The notes: a model not told the origin generated them from the sequence alone. DNA of 64,000 bases from Aliidiomarina minuta (GCF_003987145.1 NZ_PIPL01000001.1:2076217-2140216), one strand, 5' to 3'. Positions 8,315 through 16,665 are shown, counted from the stretch's first letter. Numbers and translations: made by a program.

Positions 8315-9211
8315 ATGCAGATAATAAAACGGGTACAGCATTTTTCTGAGTCACTTTCCTATCGTGTGGCCCGCAAGCTCAAGTCACTGGAAGCCAGTCG
8401 AGTGAAGCGTAAGTGTTTAGAGCGGGTAGCTGAAGGCTGGGAATGCCGACAAGAGCTAGAGCAGGCCGACCACTCGCTTCCCGCTAGCCTGATGATAAAC
8501 CTGACTTCTTTTCCGGATCGTTTTGGCACCCTGCACTTAACTTTGAAATCGCTGCTTTTGCAAAATGTGAAAGCAGACGCGGTGAACTTGTGGTTATTTG
8601 AAGGCGATAAAGATCAATTACCGCAAAATGTATTAGATTTACAGCAATCCGGTTTGAGTATTCGTTGGGTCGATGAAGATATTCGATCGTATAAAAAGCT
8701 GATACCTGCATTGCAGCAATTTCCGGATGCATTCCATGTAACCGCTGACGACGACATTTACTACCGGCCTGACTGGCTTAAGTCTTTGGTCGAAGGATAT
8801 ACCGGGGATAACAAGCAAATCCTTGCGTTACGGGCTCATTTCGTACGTCGCTTTAAAGATGGAACTACACAACCGTACCGTAAGTGGGAAGCAAAGACAG
8901 AGCGTAGAGGTCCTTCAAAAGATTTATTTTTTACCAGTGGTGGCGGTGTGTTATTCCCGCCAGGCTCTTTGCACCCGGATGCCCGTAAAACACAAATTGC
9001 AGTAGACTTAGCGCCCACCGCTGATGATCTCTGGTGGTTTGTCATGGCGCTTATAAATGGCTCTACGGTAAGAAGAGTTGGTGAAAATAAAGGGCTGGTA
9101 ACCTGGCCCTCTGTCGAAGCCAGCTACTTATGGGGCATGAATAAGTCGGCGGAGCATGGGAATGATATGCAACTTAAGAACCTTCTACGTCATTATAAAC
9201 TTAAGATTTGA
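8315..9211 (+). CDS. glycosyltransferase-like protein with a DDD motif
   Basis: 298 residues, no signal peptide or membrane helix. The central part resembles a family-2-like (GT-A fold) glycosyltransferase: a strand-and-loop start near residue 60 (LMINLTSFPDRF), a stretch LKSLLLQNV, and the putative metal/nucleotide-sugar site HVTADDDIYYRPDWL near residue 143-157. Similar proteins occur in surface-polysaccharide loci. The substrate cannot be told. A TATAAT at 8264-8269 lies upstream without a good -35. It and the next gene lie between atpC and glmU, which are often close neighbours in this group. Confidence 0.65.
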   Translation: MQIIKRVQHFSESLSYRVARKLKSLEASRVKRKCLERVAEGWECRQELEQADHSLPASLMINLTSFPDRFGTLHLTLKSLLLQNVKADAVNLWLFEGDKDQLPQNVLDLQQSGLSIRWVDEDIRSYKKLIPALQQFPDAFHVTADDDIYYRPDWLKSLVEGYTGDNKQILALRAHFVRRFKDGTTQPYRKWEAKTERRGPSKDLFFTSGGGVLFPPGSLHPDARKTQIAVDLAPTADDLWWFVMALINGSTVRRVGENKGLVTWPSVEASYLWGMNKSAEHGNDMQLKNLLRHYKLKI

Positions 9212-9404
9212 TGAGCATGTTGAATAAATTCTGACTAAGTACATTAAAGTGAGTAGTTGATTTTTAAAGTTTTGAATAGAAGTAAAAGCAAAAACTGGAA
9301 CCATTTGCGCCCTATTTGAAACCTATGTATTATTCTGTTTTTAACAAGAATATTTCAGAATCCTGAACTCAAATCAGGTGACTAAAGCAGTAAAGGATTT
9401 CGTA

Positions 9405-10370
9405 GTGAGCATTTCAGTAGTTTTGCCAGTATATAACATGGCACCATGGTTAGAGACGTGCATGGAATCTCTGAATCAGCAGACAGATAGCGATTTTGAA
9501 GTAATTTTTGTTAATGACGCTAGTAAAGATAAATCTTTATCCCTTTTATCTGATTTTGAAAACCAATACGAAAACGTAACTGTAATTGATTTGTCCGTTA
9601 ATGTTGGAACCTTTCACGCCAGGCGTGAGGGAGTAATGAAGTCACAGAGAGGGCACGTACTTTTTCTGGATCCAGATGATAGTTTAGATAAAAAAGCCAT
9701 AGAAACTCTTAAATCAGTCATCAATAAATCTGGTGCTGATTTTATTGTTTATGATGTGGAAGATAGCGGAAAACCTCCTAATAAGCAGCCATTAGCCTTT
9801 GCCCATAATAAATTAAATAAAAATAAAAATACTGTATTAGATTTTTATTTAAAAGAAGTTAACAGAAGTGTCTGGGGTACTCCGGGTAAATTAATAAGTC
9901 GTTCTGTGCTTGTTAATTCATATGAAGAGCTCAGTTTTATTAAGTCCAGGTTATGTTCCTCTGAAGATGTGTTATTAAACATTGTATCCGTAGGTTTATC
10001 TAAAAGTTTAGAATATCTGCGCCGTCCGCTGTATCGTTATTTCAGGAGGCCAGGCAGCGCCTCCAGAACCGTGGATTTAGGAAAAATACGTGAAAATTTT
10101 GAGCAGAAAGGGACGGTCATTAATTCACTGAACCATATTAAGTGTAAATGGGAAAAAGAGAGTTCGACAACTGATTACTCTGAGCTGGAATTGACCATTC
10201 TGGAGTTAAGGCTCAAGAGCCTTATGGGTGTCAGAAAGCACCTTCCTTTGCCCTCAATGAGCTTAAGTTATCAGGAATGTCTGAAAGAGTCTTATGCCCA
10301 AAAGCCTGATTTAAAAAAGTTGGTTTTTATGGCTGCTCATCGACTAAGTTTCAGCTCTATCCGACTATAG
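9405..10370 (+). CDS. family 2 glycosyltransferase
   Basis: 321 residues from a GTG at 9405 preceded by AAAGGA at 9392-9397; an upstream in-frame GTG at 9378 lacks a clear ribosome site. The N-terminal GT2 core is clear: SVVLPVYNMAPWLETC, EVIFVNDASKDKSL, NVGTFHARREGV and the DxD-type LFLDPDDSLD. The C-terminal half is less conserved. No membrane helix is seen, so it probably acts on a lipid-linked or surface glycan from the cytoplasmic side. The gene is visibly richer in A and T than its neighbours (for example 9800-9860), which suggests horizontal acquisition. Confidence 0.85.
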   Translation: MSISVVLPVYNMAPWLETCMESLNQQTDSDFEVIFVNDASKDKSLSLLSDFENQYENVTVIDLSVNVGTFHARREGVMKSQRGHVLFLDPDDSLDKKAIETLKSVINKSGADFIVYDVEDSGKPPNKQPLAFAHNKLNKNKNTVLDFYLKEVNRSVWGTPGKLISRSVLVNSYEELSFIKSRLCSSEDVLLNIVSVGLSKSLEYLRRPLYRYFRRPGSASRTVDLGKIRENFEQKGTVINSLNHIKCKWEKESSTTDYSELELTILELRLKSLMGVRKHLPLPSMSLSYQECLKESYAQKPDLKKLVFMAAHRLSFSSIRL

Positions 10371-10493
10371 ACCGCTGATTCACTTCCTACAATTTATGCA
10401 TGACTTTTTATCTCATGCTTTTCAATTTAAGGGCAGCGAAGTAAGTGGTAGACTAGCCCCCATTAGTAAAATTCCTCGGTATGGTTTAAAGCA

Positions 10494-11864
10494 ATGGAAC
10501 AGAACAGTATCAACGCGGTCATCCTCGCTGCGGGCAAAGGTACCCGTATGCGCTCAGGTCTGCCCAAAGTATTGCACCCCATAGCTCACAAACCTATGGT
10601 GGCACATGTTATTGAGACGGCACAGGCGGTAGGTGCTAATAAGGTACAGCTCGTGTATGGCCATGGTGCAGCAAGCCTGAAGGCGCGTTTAAATAACTAT
10701 CAGGTCAACTGGGTTGAGCAGGCAGAACAGTTGGGTACAGGTCATGCGGTGCAACAGGTAATACCGCATATCAACGATCAGGATAGTGTACTCATTCTGT
10801 ATGGCGATGTACCTCTGATTCAAACTGAGACGCTGCGACAATTATTAGTCGCCAAAGGCGACAGCGATCTGGCTCTTTTAACCGTTAACCTGCCGGACCC
10901 CTCCGGCTATGGTCGCATCATGCGCGATGAGCAGGGTGCGGTTACTGGTATTGTAGAACATAAAGACGCCACCCCGGCGCAACGGTTAATCAGCGAAGTG
11001 AACACTGGCATCATGGCGGCCAGCGGCCAATCGCTGAAACGCTGGTTGTCTGCTTTAAGCAACGATAACGTCCAGGGCGAATACTACCTGACCGATGTAG
11101 TGGCTATGGCCGCTAATGAAGGGGTGGTTATTGCCAGTAGTCAGCCGGCCAACGCCGCTGATGTGGAAGGTGCTAACAATCGAGTGCAGTTGGCGGCTCT
11201 GGAGCGGGCTTATCAGCAGCGCATAGCGGAAGATTTGATGCTTGCAGGCGCTACCTTAATGGACCCGGCACGCATTGATGTGCGCGGTGAGGTTAGCGTT
11301 GGCAATGACGTTGTTGTTGATGTGAATGTGATTTTTGAAGGCAAGGTTCATCTGGGTGAAGGAGCCGTGATTGAAGCCAACTGCATACTACGAGATTGCA
11401 CTATAGGCGCAGGTGCCCGGGTGAAAGCCAACAGTGTTATCGAAGGCGCAATATTGGGCGAACATGCTCAGGCGGGACCTTTTGCCCGTTTGCGCCCCGG
11501 TGCGGAACTGGCTAAAGACGCTGCCGTCGGCAACTTTGTAGAAATGAAGAAGTCGTACTTAGGCGAAGGGGCGAAAGCCGGCCATTTGGCTTACCTGGGC
11601 GATGCTCATATTGGTGCCGGTGCTAACATAGGTGCTGGTACCATTACCTGTAATTATGATGGCGTGAATAAATTTAGAACTGAAATAGGTGAAAACGCCT
11701 TTATTGGTTCTAACAGCTCTCTAGTCGCCCCCGTCCATATCGGTGCTGGCGCCACCACGGGTGCAGGTTCAGTGATAACAAGCGACGTTGCCGACCAGGA
11801 ACTGGCCGTTGGGCGCGCTAAACAACGTAATATTAGCGGCTGGAAACGTCCGGCTAAAAAGTAA
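10494..11864 (+). CDS. glmU: bifunctional GlmU (UDP-GlcNAc pyrophosphorylase / glucosamine-1-phosphate acetyltransferase)
   Basis: 456 residues, the E. coli length. The N-terminal uridylyltransferase domain starts with the LAAGKGTRMRSGLPKVL nucleotide-binding motif (residues about 11-27). The C-terminal left-handed beta-helix with hexapeptide repeats carries the acetyltransferase (GTITCNYDGVNKF and HIGAGATTGAGSVI regions). Together they make UDP-N-acetylglucosamine for peptidoglycan and LPS. glmS follows 16 nt later, so the two are probably one operon. Confidence 0.98.
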   Translation: MEQNSINAVILAAGKGTRMRSGLPKVLHPIAHKPMVAHVIETAQAVGANKVQLVYGHGAASLKARLNNYQVNWVEQAEQLGTGHAVQQVIPHINDQDSVLILYGDVPLIQTETLRQLLVAKGDSDLALLTVNLPDPSGYGRIMRDEQGAVTGIVEHKDATPAQRLISEVNTGIMAASGQSLKRWLSALSNDNVQGEYYLTDVVAMAANEGVVIASSQPANAADVEGANNRVQLAALERAYQQRIAEDLMLAGATLMDPARIDVRGEVSVGNDVVVDVNVIFEGKVHLGEGAVIEANCILRDCTIGAGARVKANSVIEGAILGEHAQAGPFARLRPGAELAKDAAVGNFVEMKKSYLGEGAKAGHLAYLGDAHIGAGANIGAGTITCNYDGVNKFRTEIGENAFIGSNSSLVAPVHIGAGATTGAGSVITSDVADQELAVGRAKQRNISGWKRPAKK

Positions 11865-11880
11865 TAATAAGGATTTCAAT

Positions 11881-13710
11881 ATGTGCGGGATAGTAGGGGC
11901 AACAGCAGAGCGTCGGGTAGCGGATATTCTACTGGAAGGTTTACGTCGTTTAGAGTACCGCGGATATGATTCTGCGGGCATGGCCTTACTCAATGACCAG
12001 GGCCTGCATACCGTCCGCCGGGTAGGTAAAGTGAAAGAGCTGGCGAATGCTGCTGAAGAGCAAGGCAGTAATGGTTATGCTGGCATCGCTCATACCCGTT
12101 GGGCAACCCATGGGGGCGTCACCGAAGCAAACGCTCACCCGCATGTCTCCAGTGACACCCTCGCCGTCGTACACAATGGCATCATTGAAAATCACGAAAG
12201 CTTGCGTAAACAATTGCAGGGCTTAGGTTATGTGTTTGCTTCACAAACCGACACTGAAGTTATTGCGCACCTGGTGCACCACGAAATGAAAAGCGCCCCG
12301 ACCTTGCTGGCTGCGGTGCAAAAAGCCGTTAAGCAGTTAGAAGGCGCCTATGGCACCGTAATTATGGATCAGCGTGAACCTGGTGAATTGATAGTGGCAC
12401 GTTCAGGCAGCCCATTGGTGATAGGACTTGGCATTGGCGAAAACTTTGTTGCTTCCGATCAGCTGGCGCTATTACCTGTGACCCGCGAATTTATCTATCT
12501 GGAAGAAGGCGATGTGGCTTCGGTGTCGCGTCAGAAGATTGCCATTTTTGATCATCAGGGCAACGCTGTAGAACGCGAACAAATCACCTCGGACATGCAG
12601 TATGACGCCGGTGGTAAAGGCGAATATAGGCATTTCATGTTAAAAGAAATTCATGAACAGCCTTTTGCGGTGCGTAATACCCTGGAAGGTCGCTTGCTGG
12701 ATGGCAAAGTAGCCCTTGATGCTTTTGGCCCCGGTGCCGATGCTATTTTCAAAGACGTTCAGCACGTGCAAATCGTAGCCTGTGGCACTAGCTACCATGC
12801 GGGCATGGTGGCCCGTTACTGGTTAGAAGAATATGCTGGCGTGTCCTGCAATATTGAAATCGCTTCCGAGTTTCGCTATCGCAAATCCCATGTATTCCCG
12901 AACAGCTTGTTAGTGACCATTTCTCAGTCCGGTGAAACCGCCGACACCCTCGCCGCCCTGCGCCTGGCTAAAGAAATCGGTTATCAGTCCAGCTTAAGCA
13001 TCTGCAACGTAGACTCTTCTTCTATGGTGCGTGAATCGGATTTAGCTTTCCTAACCCGTGCCGGCGCAGAGATCGGTGTGGCTTCCACCAAAGCCTTTAC
13101 CACACAGTTAGCTGGCTTGTTGATGTTAACCGCCGCTATCGGCCGTTACCATGGCATGAGCGATGCAATTGAAGCTCGTATTACTAAAGCGTTGTCCTCT
13201 TTGCCAGCTAAACTGGAAGAATGCCTGGGTATTACTACTGAAATTGAAGCGCTGGCGCCGGAGTTCGCAGACAAAGACCACAGTCTTTTCCTGGGGCGTG
13301 GCAATCAGTACCCAATCGCTATGGAAGGGGCCCTTAAACTGAAAGAAATCAGCTACATTCATGCCGAAGCCTACGCCTCCGGTGAACTAAAACACGGCCC
13401 GCTGGCGCTAATAGACGCCGATATGCCGGTTATAGTAGTAGCGCCCAACAATGAGTTGCTGGAAAAGTTAAAATCTAATGTCGAAGAAGTGCGTGCACGG
13501 GGCGGCATTATGTATGTCTTCGCCGATCGTGATGCGAACTTTGTCAGCGATGAGAGCATGCGGGTTATTAACCTGGCGCATGTCGATGAACTGATAGCGC
13601 CCATCATCTACACCCTGCCCTTGCAGTTGCTCAGCTACTACGTCGCCATCATCAAAGGCACCGACGTAGACCAGCCCCGCAACCTGGCAAAATCTGTCAC
13701 CGTCGAGTAG
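11881..13710 (+). CDS. glmS: glutamine-fructose-6-phosphate aminotransferase (isomerizing)
   Basis: 609 residues from the ATG at 11881, equal to E. coli GlmS. This start leaves Cys2 (MCGIVG) as the N-terminal nucleophile of the glutaminase domain, so longer upstream frames are wrong. Two SIS isomerase domains follow (CGTSYHAG near residue 300, SQSGETADT near 350), ending DVDQPRNLAKSVTVE with the conserved C-terminal tail. It makes glucosamine-6-phosphate, feeding GlmU through GlmM. An AAGGATTTCA segment precedes the start. Confidence 0.98.
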   Translation: MCGIVGATAERRVADILLEGLRRLEYRGYDSAGMALLNDQGLHTVRRVGKVKELANAAEEQGSNGYAGIAHTRWATHGGVTEANAHPHVSSDTLAVVHNGIIENHESLRKQLQGLGYVFASQTDTEVIAHLVHHEMKSAPTLLAAVQKAVKQLEGAYGTVIMDQREPGELIVARSGSPLVIGLGIGENFVASDQLALLPVTREFIYLEEGDVASVSRQKIAIFDHQGNAVEREQITSDMQYDAGGKGEYRHFMLKEIHEQPFAVRNTLEGRLLDGKVALDAFGPGADAIFKDVQHVQIVACGTSYHAGMVARYWLEEYAGVSCNIEIASEFRYRKSHVFPNSLLVTISQSGETADTLAALRLAKEIGYQSSLSICNVDSSSMVRESDLAFLTRAGAEIGVASTKAFTTQLAGLLMLTAAIGRYHGMSDAIEARITKALSSLPAKLEECLGITTEIEALAPEFADKDHSLFLGRGNQYPIAMEGALKLKEISYIHAEAYASGELKHGPLALIDADMPVIVVAPNNELLEKLKSNVEEVRARGGIMYVFADRDANFVSDESMRVINLAHVDELIAPIIYTLPLQLLSYYVAIIKGTDVDQPRNLAKSVTVE

Positions 13711-13727
13711 GGCAGGCTCCGCCTGCC
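13711..13727 (+). repeat. perfect hairpin immediately after the glmS stop codon
   Basis: GGCAGGC (13711-13717), loop TCC, GCCTGCC (13721-13727) starts at the base after the TAG. No T-tract follows, so it is not a terminator by itself. It may protect the 3' end of the mRNA or be a REP-like element; this is inference. Confidence 0.6.
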
Positions 13728-13766
13728 GTTACGGGTGTGGCGTAGTAATAAAGCTTCATATTTAAA

Positions 13767-13806
13767 CCCCGTATCAAACTGTTTTACGGTTTGATACGGG
13801 GTTTTT
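13767..13806 (+). terminator. intrinsic terminator of glmUS
   Basis: A 13-bp perfect stem, CCCCGTATCAAAC (13767-13779) with GTTTGATACGGGG (13789-13801), a 9-nt loop and TTTTT at 13802-13806. It isolates glmS from the downstream sigma-54 gene set. Confidence 0.95.
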
Positions 13807-13834
13807 CATTTTCTTTAGCTCACAACCATCATTT

Positions 13835-13851
13835 ATCATTTTGGAAATGAT
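13835..13851. promoter_or_regulatory. inverted repeat, candidate activator site upstream of the sigma-54 promoter
   Basis: ATCATTT (13835-13841), spacer TGG, AAATGAT (13845-13851), a perfect 7-bp inverted repeat. Its centre lies about 54 nt upstream of the transcription start predicted from the promoter at 13871-13886. This is closer than most enhancer-binding-protein sites but within a usable range. Which protein binds is unknown. Confidence 0.45.
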
Positions 13852-13870
13852 ACGAATTCCCGCCTCATAA

Positions 13871-13886
13871 TGGCTTAATTTTTGCA
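13871..13886 (+). promoter_or_regulatory. sigma-54 (RpoN) promoter of the three-gene unknown cluster
   Basis: TGGCTT, five bases, then TTGCA. The GG at 13872-13873 and the GC at 13884-13885 have the exact -24/-12 spacing of the RpoN consensus. The implied start near 13897 gives a leader of about 26 nt before the ATG at 13923. No competing sigma-70 promoter is evident. Confidence 0.72.
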
Positions 13887-13922
13887 CAGTTTTTAGTGTT
13901 AATTAAAAGAGAGGGAATTTTA

Positions 13923-14339
13923 ATGGAAATTAATACAACTTCACCGAGAGTAAACGTCCTTACCACGAACTTAGTTGATCAGCCATCTCAAGAAGCGGCA
14001 GATCATGTGAAACATGCCTCTCAAAGCAATAACCAGGACAGCAACGTTGATTTCAGAAACATGAGTCGAGATGAGCTGAAAGTGTGGCTCAATGAGGAAA
14101 TCAAAGCTGGAAATATGACCCTTGATGAAAGCCGACCATTTATGCACATGACACTTAATTTAAATGCGCAAACGCTAGAGCCAGGTAAGGGTTCTGAACC
14201 GGTTAACTTTATGCAAATGGCGGAAAATGTAGCTGAGTTTCATCGCTCAATTGGTAATAACGACTCTGCGGATGGACTCGACCGAGCTCTGCAAATAATG
14301 CATAAAGAGCAGCGCGGACCGTTGAGCGTAACCATCTGA
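13923..14339 (+). CDS. uncharacterised small protein, member 1 of a tandem paralogous trio
   Basis: 138 residues from the ATG at 13923, with AGAGAGGGA at 13908-13915; an in-frame GTG at 13896 coincides with the predicted transcription start and is rejected. Residues 1-40 are polar and probably disordered. Residues 42-58 hold the motif VDFRNMSRDELKVWLNE, which recurs in the third gene (residues 46-61) and weakly in the second. After it come an amphipathic helical region and a C-terminal stretch with GNNDSADGLDRALQIM. There is no signal peptide or membrane helix. It is the first gene after a sigma-54 promoter. I do not recognise a family and assign no function. Confidence 0.8.
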   Translation: MEINTTSPRVNVLTTNLVDQPSQEAADHVKHASQSNNQDSNVDFRNMSRDELKVWLNEEIKAGNMTLDESRPFMHMTLNLNAQTLEPGKGSEPVNFMQMAENVAEFHRSIGNNDSADGLDRALQIMHKEQRGPLSVTI

Positions 14340-14354
14340 AAAAAGGAGACAAGG

Positions 14355-14786
14355 ATGAATATTTCAAATTATTCTGTACAACCAACATCTAATGTTACGT
14401 CGTCTAGTAGTAACAAGCGTCCTGTCACTGAACAGCTGTCGAACAAAAGCCCCGATCTACATACAGACCGCGTAGAAATCAGTACCGCTGGTTATGAAGC
14501 GCTGAAGGATAACGAAGGTCAAAAGAACATAGATATTAGAAATGCTTCCTATCACGACATTGAAAAGATTGCTGACCAATTGTTCGACGATGGTAAGATA
14601 TCAGGTGGAGAACGAACGCTAATGAAGGTCTCCGCTCACCTCGAGATTATGAGTAAGCACGGCAAAGATTTAGATAAAAAAATAGATTTTCTGGAGGCAT
14701 GGAAAGGGTGGGCCAGCTTTCAGCAGCCGTCCGTACAGGATGGTCCTCATCAGTCCATTTACGCCGCTTTACTTGAGTTGACTTGA
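14355..14786 (+). CDS. uncharacterised small protein, member 2 of a tandem paralogous trio
   Basis: 143 residues, 15 nt after the previous gene, with AAGGAG in front of the ATG. The first 40 residues are Ser/Thr/Asn-rich. Residues 38-50 (DRVEISTAGYEAL) resemble the short 'D-x-V-x-I/L-S-x-x-A' segments near the N-termini of FlgM-like and other secreted or flagellar-associated proteins, a weak likeness. Residues 59-70 (IDIRNASYHDIE) align with the motif of the two flanking paralogues, but this copy is the most divergent: the motif Trp and the NE pair are missing. No signal peptide is seen. Function unknown. Confidence 0.78.
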   Translation: MNISNYSVQPTSNVTSSSSNKRPVTEQLSNKSPDLHTDRVEISTAGYEALKDNEGQKNIDIRNASYHDIEKIADQLFDDGKISGGERTLMKVSAHLEIMSKHGKDLDKKIDFLEAWKGWASFQQPSVQDGPHQSIYAALLELT

Positions 14787-14810
14787 TGAATTAAAAAAAG
14801 GAGAGATAGT

Positions 14811-15269
14811 ATGAATATTGATGGAAACAGTCACTATATGACGCAGGTTCGTCCGACTTCGAATGCAAGTGGTTCCCCCCAGGCCGACAAGAACACAAAC
14901 GAGGTAACTCAAGATGCCGCTTCGGATTCTGCAAGTAGTGGCCCTAATTTTCATAACATGACGATTCATGAGCTGGAAGCATGGCGAAATGAGCAATATG
15001 AAAAAGGGATAGAGTTACCAGAAGGCATATCATTTGCGATCAGCGCGTTGTCGCTCAACAATTGGCAGATTAATTCTGCAACCGGTGAATTGGTACTCAA
15101 AGATCAGGTGGAACTTGATAAAAAGTATAATTTGTTCGATCAGGCGCAAAAAGGCGTCGACTTCTACCTTGGCAGAGGTGATTCTGAGCGCGCTCAAACC
15201 TGGCAGAATCTAATCGATTTTATGAATAATCAACAAGCCAGGGCTAAAGAAATAGATATCCTTGTATAG
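14811..15269 (+). CDS. uncharacterised small protein, member 3 of a tandem paralogous trio
   Basis: 152 residues, 24 nt after member 2, with AAAAAGGAGA before the ATG, the same ribosome-site style as member 2. Residues 1-44 are polar and low-complexity. Residues 46-61 (NFHNMTIHELEAWRNE) match member 1 closely, and the alignment continues through a Gly-x-x-x-x-x-E stretch, an x-LSLN stretch, and a C-terminal GDSERAQTWQNLIDFM that parallels GNNDSADGLDRALQIM in member 1. No known domain or export signal is recognised. It ends 24 nt before a convergent TetR gene. Confidence 0.8.
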   Translation: MNIDGNSHYMTQVRPTSNASGSPQADKNTNEVTQDAASDSASSGPNFHNMTIHELEAWRNEQYEKGIELPEGISFAISALSLNNWQINSATGELVLKDQVELDKKYNLFDQAQKGVDFYLGRGDSERAQTWQNLIDFMNNQQARAKEIDILV

Positions 15270-15292
15270 CCTAAAGGTAGTGAAACCTTTGC

Positions 15293-15949
15293 TTATTTCT
15301 GGCGGGATAATTGCGGGCTGTTGAGGCCGTGTAAGAAGATCTCAGTACGTGCCCTAATATGCCGGCGCAGGGCGTCCTGATTAGGAAGAACATGCTTTCC
15401 GAATCGAACTCTGTCCAAAAGGCCACCACTCCACAACCCCAGGAGGGCTTCTGCCAGCTCTCTGTCGTCAGCACAGTCTGGCCCTGGGGCATGCCGGAGA
15501 AAGTCGAGCGCATCGAGCGTGATATCTATGGCTCGCTCATAGCCCGCATCAAGCACTTGCTGCGCTAATTCAGGATAGCTTTCGGCGCCAGCGGCTAAGG
15601 CATTATCAAACTGCACTATCTCCTTCTTGCACATAAGAGACAGCAACCAGCATCCGGTATCTATAAGGTGATCCAGGTTTTTATTCTCTGCAGTCGTTAA
15701 TTTCGGCGGAAAACCTGGGTGATTGTTGGTAGTTATTTGAACATAATCTTTGATTAGTTTTTCTTTTGAACCGAAACGTCGGTAAACGGTGGCCTTAGAA
15801 ACTTCCGCCTCTCTGGCTACGCGCTCCATGGTAAGGGCGCTGAGACCCTCAGCACATACAATATGGCCAACTACCTCGAGCATGCGCTCGGTTTTATGTT
15901 GCTCGGTTGGACGCCCCGGGCTGCGTTTTGATGTCTTCATGCTGACCAT
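15293..15949 (-). CDS. TetR/AcrR-family transcriptional repressor
   Basis: 218 residues. The N-terminal HTH is typical of TetR: LSALTMERVAREAEVSKATVYRRFGSKEKLI at about residues 38-68. The C-terminal ligand/dimer domain is not assignable to a known ligand. It is divergent from a membrane-protein gene, and the 95-nt gap holds a palindrome over that gene's promoter, so it most likely represses its neighbour. An in-frame ATG three codons downstream is an alternative start; neither has a clear ribosome site. Confidence 0.9.
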   Translation of the reverse strand: MVSMKTSKRSPGRPTEQHKTERMLEVVGHIVCAEGLSALTMERVAREAEVSKATVYRRFGSKEKLIKDYVQITTNNHPGFPPKLTTAENKNLDHLIDTGCWLLSLMCKKEIVQFDNALAAGAESYPELAQQVLDAGYERAIDITLDALDFLRHAPGPDCADDRELAEALLGLWSGGLLDRVRFGKHVLPNQDALRRHIRARTEIFLHGLNSPQLSRQK

Positions 15950-15984
15950 AATACATTTTTGATACGCTACTGTTCAATAATTAG

Positions 15985-16032
15985 TTGACGCAGGCTGATA
16001 ATCCTATTTATGATACGGTTACGTATCGTAAA
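15985..16032 (+). promoter_or_regulatory. sigma-70 promoter with an overlapping TetR-type operator
   Basis: TTGACG at 15985-15990, an 18-nt spacer and TATGAT at 16009-16014. The -10 lies inside an inverted repeat, TTTATGATACG (16007-16017) and CGTATCGTAAA (16022-16032), with 10 of 11 positions paired and a 4-nt spacer. Binding there would block the promoter of the gene at 16045. The repressor is inferred to be the adjacent TetR protein. Confidence 0.72.
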
Positions 16033-16044
16033 TAAGGTTGTCAT

Positions 16045-16665
16045 ATGAAAAGCCACAATGAGGATGAGTATCGTAAACCTCCAGTGACTCCGTCAGTGGA
16101 CTGGCAGTACCCATCACCTTCAGGCGGGCTGGATCTTTTTATCGGTCCAGGCGCCAGCAAAGCCGAGCTTTGTCTGCAGTTTTTACCAACTTTAGTATTG
16201 GCATTTGCGATGACCGGGTGGGCTGGCATCAAGATGGAAAGCTGGAGTTGGTGGCAGTTCATTGTTTTCTGGATTCTGCTGGTTGATATGATCGGAGGTG
16301 TAATAACCAATGCGACCGCGAGTGCAAAGCGCTGGTATCATCGTTATCAGATAGCAGCCAAAGACCATCTCCTTTTTGTTGCACTGCATGCTATTCAGCC
16401 ATTACTTATAGTGATTTTGTTTGCTCCTGAAAACCCAATGTATTTTGTAGTTACCTTCGGTTGGTTACTAGTGGGTGCATTAATGATTTTAAAGTGTGCT
16501 GTCTATTTACAGCGACCTTGTGCAGGCGCCTGGGTTGTTGCGGGTATTTTACTTGAGCAAGCTGTACTGGATACCCCCGAAGGGTTTGAGTGGTTCTTTG
16601 CTGTCTATCTGATTAAAGTTTTGATGTCTCACTTACTGCTTGAAGCACCTTATAAGGCTAATTGA
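16045..16665 (+). CDS. uncharacterised inner-membrane protein, likely TetR target
   Basis: 206 residues. After a polar N-terminus with SPSGGLDLFIGPGAS (about 24-38), hydrophobic helices are visible near residues 43-62, 70-90, 110-130, 132-152, 163-180 and 186-202, giving about five or six membrane spans. No transporter signature or enzyme motif is recognised. An N-terminal Trp/Pro-rich cytoplasmic stretch precedes the first helix. Its promoter contains the operator described at 16007-16032, so expression is probably induced when the TetR ligand is present. Substrate and role are unknown. Confidence 0.75.
   Translation: MKSHNEDEYRKPPVTPSVDWQYPSPSGGLDLFIGPGASKAELCLQFLPTLVLAFAMTGWAGIKMESWSWWQFIVFWILLVDMIGGVITNATASAKRWYHRYQIAAKDHLLFVALHAIQPLLIVILFAPENPMYFVVTFGWLLVGALMILKCAVYLQRPCAGAWVVAGILLEQAVLDTPEGFEWFFAVYLIKVLMSHLLLEAPYKAN

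Noticed and set aside
11788..11880. Extended glmS start within glmU
   Set aside because: GlmS needs Cys at position 2 after processing; only the ATG at 11881 gives this, and it gives the normal 609-residue length.
13896..13922. Alternative GTG start for member 1 of the trio
   Set aside because: It coincides with the predicted sigma-54 transcription start and would leave no room for a ribosome site.
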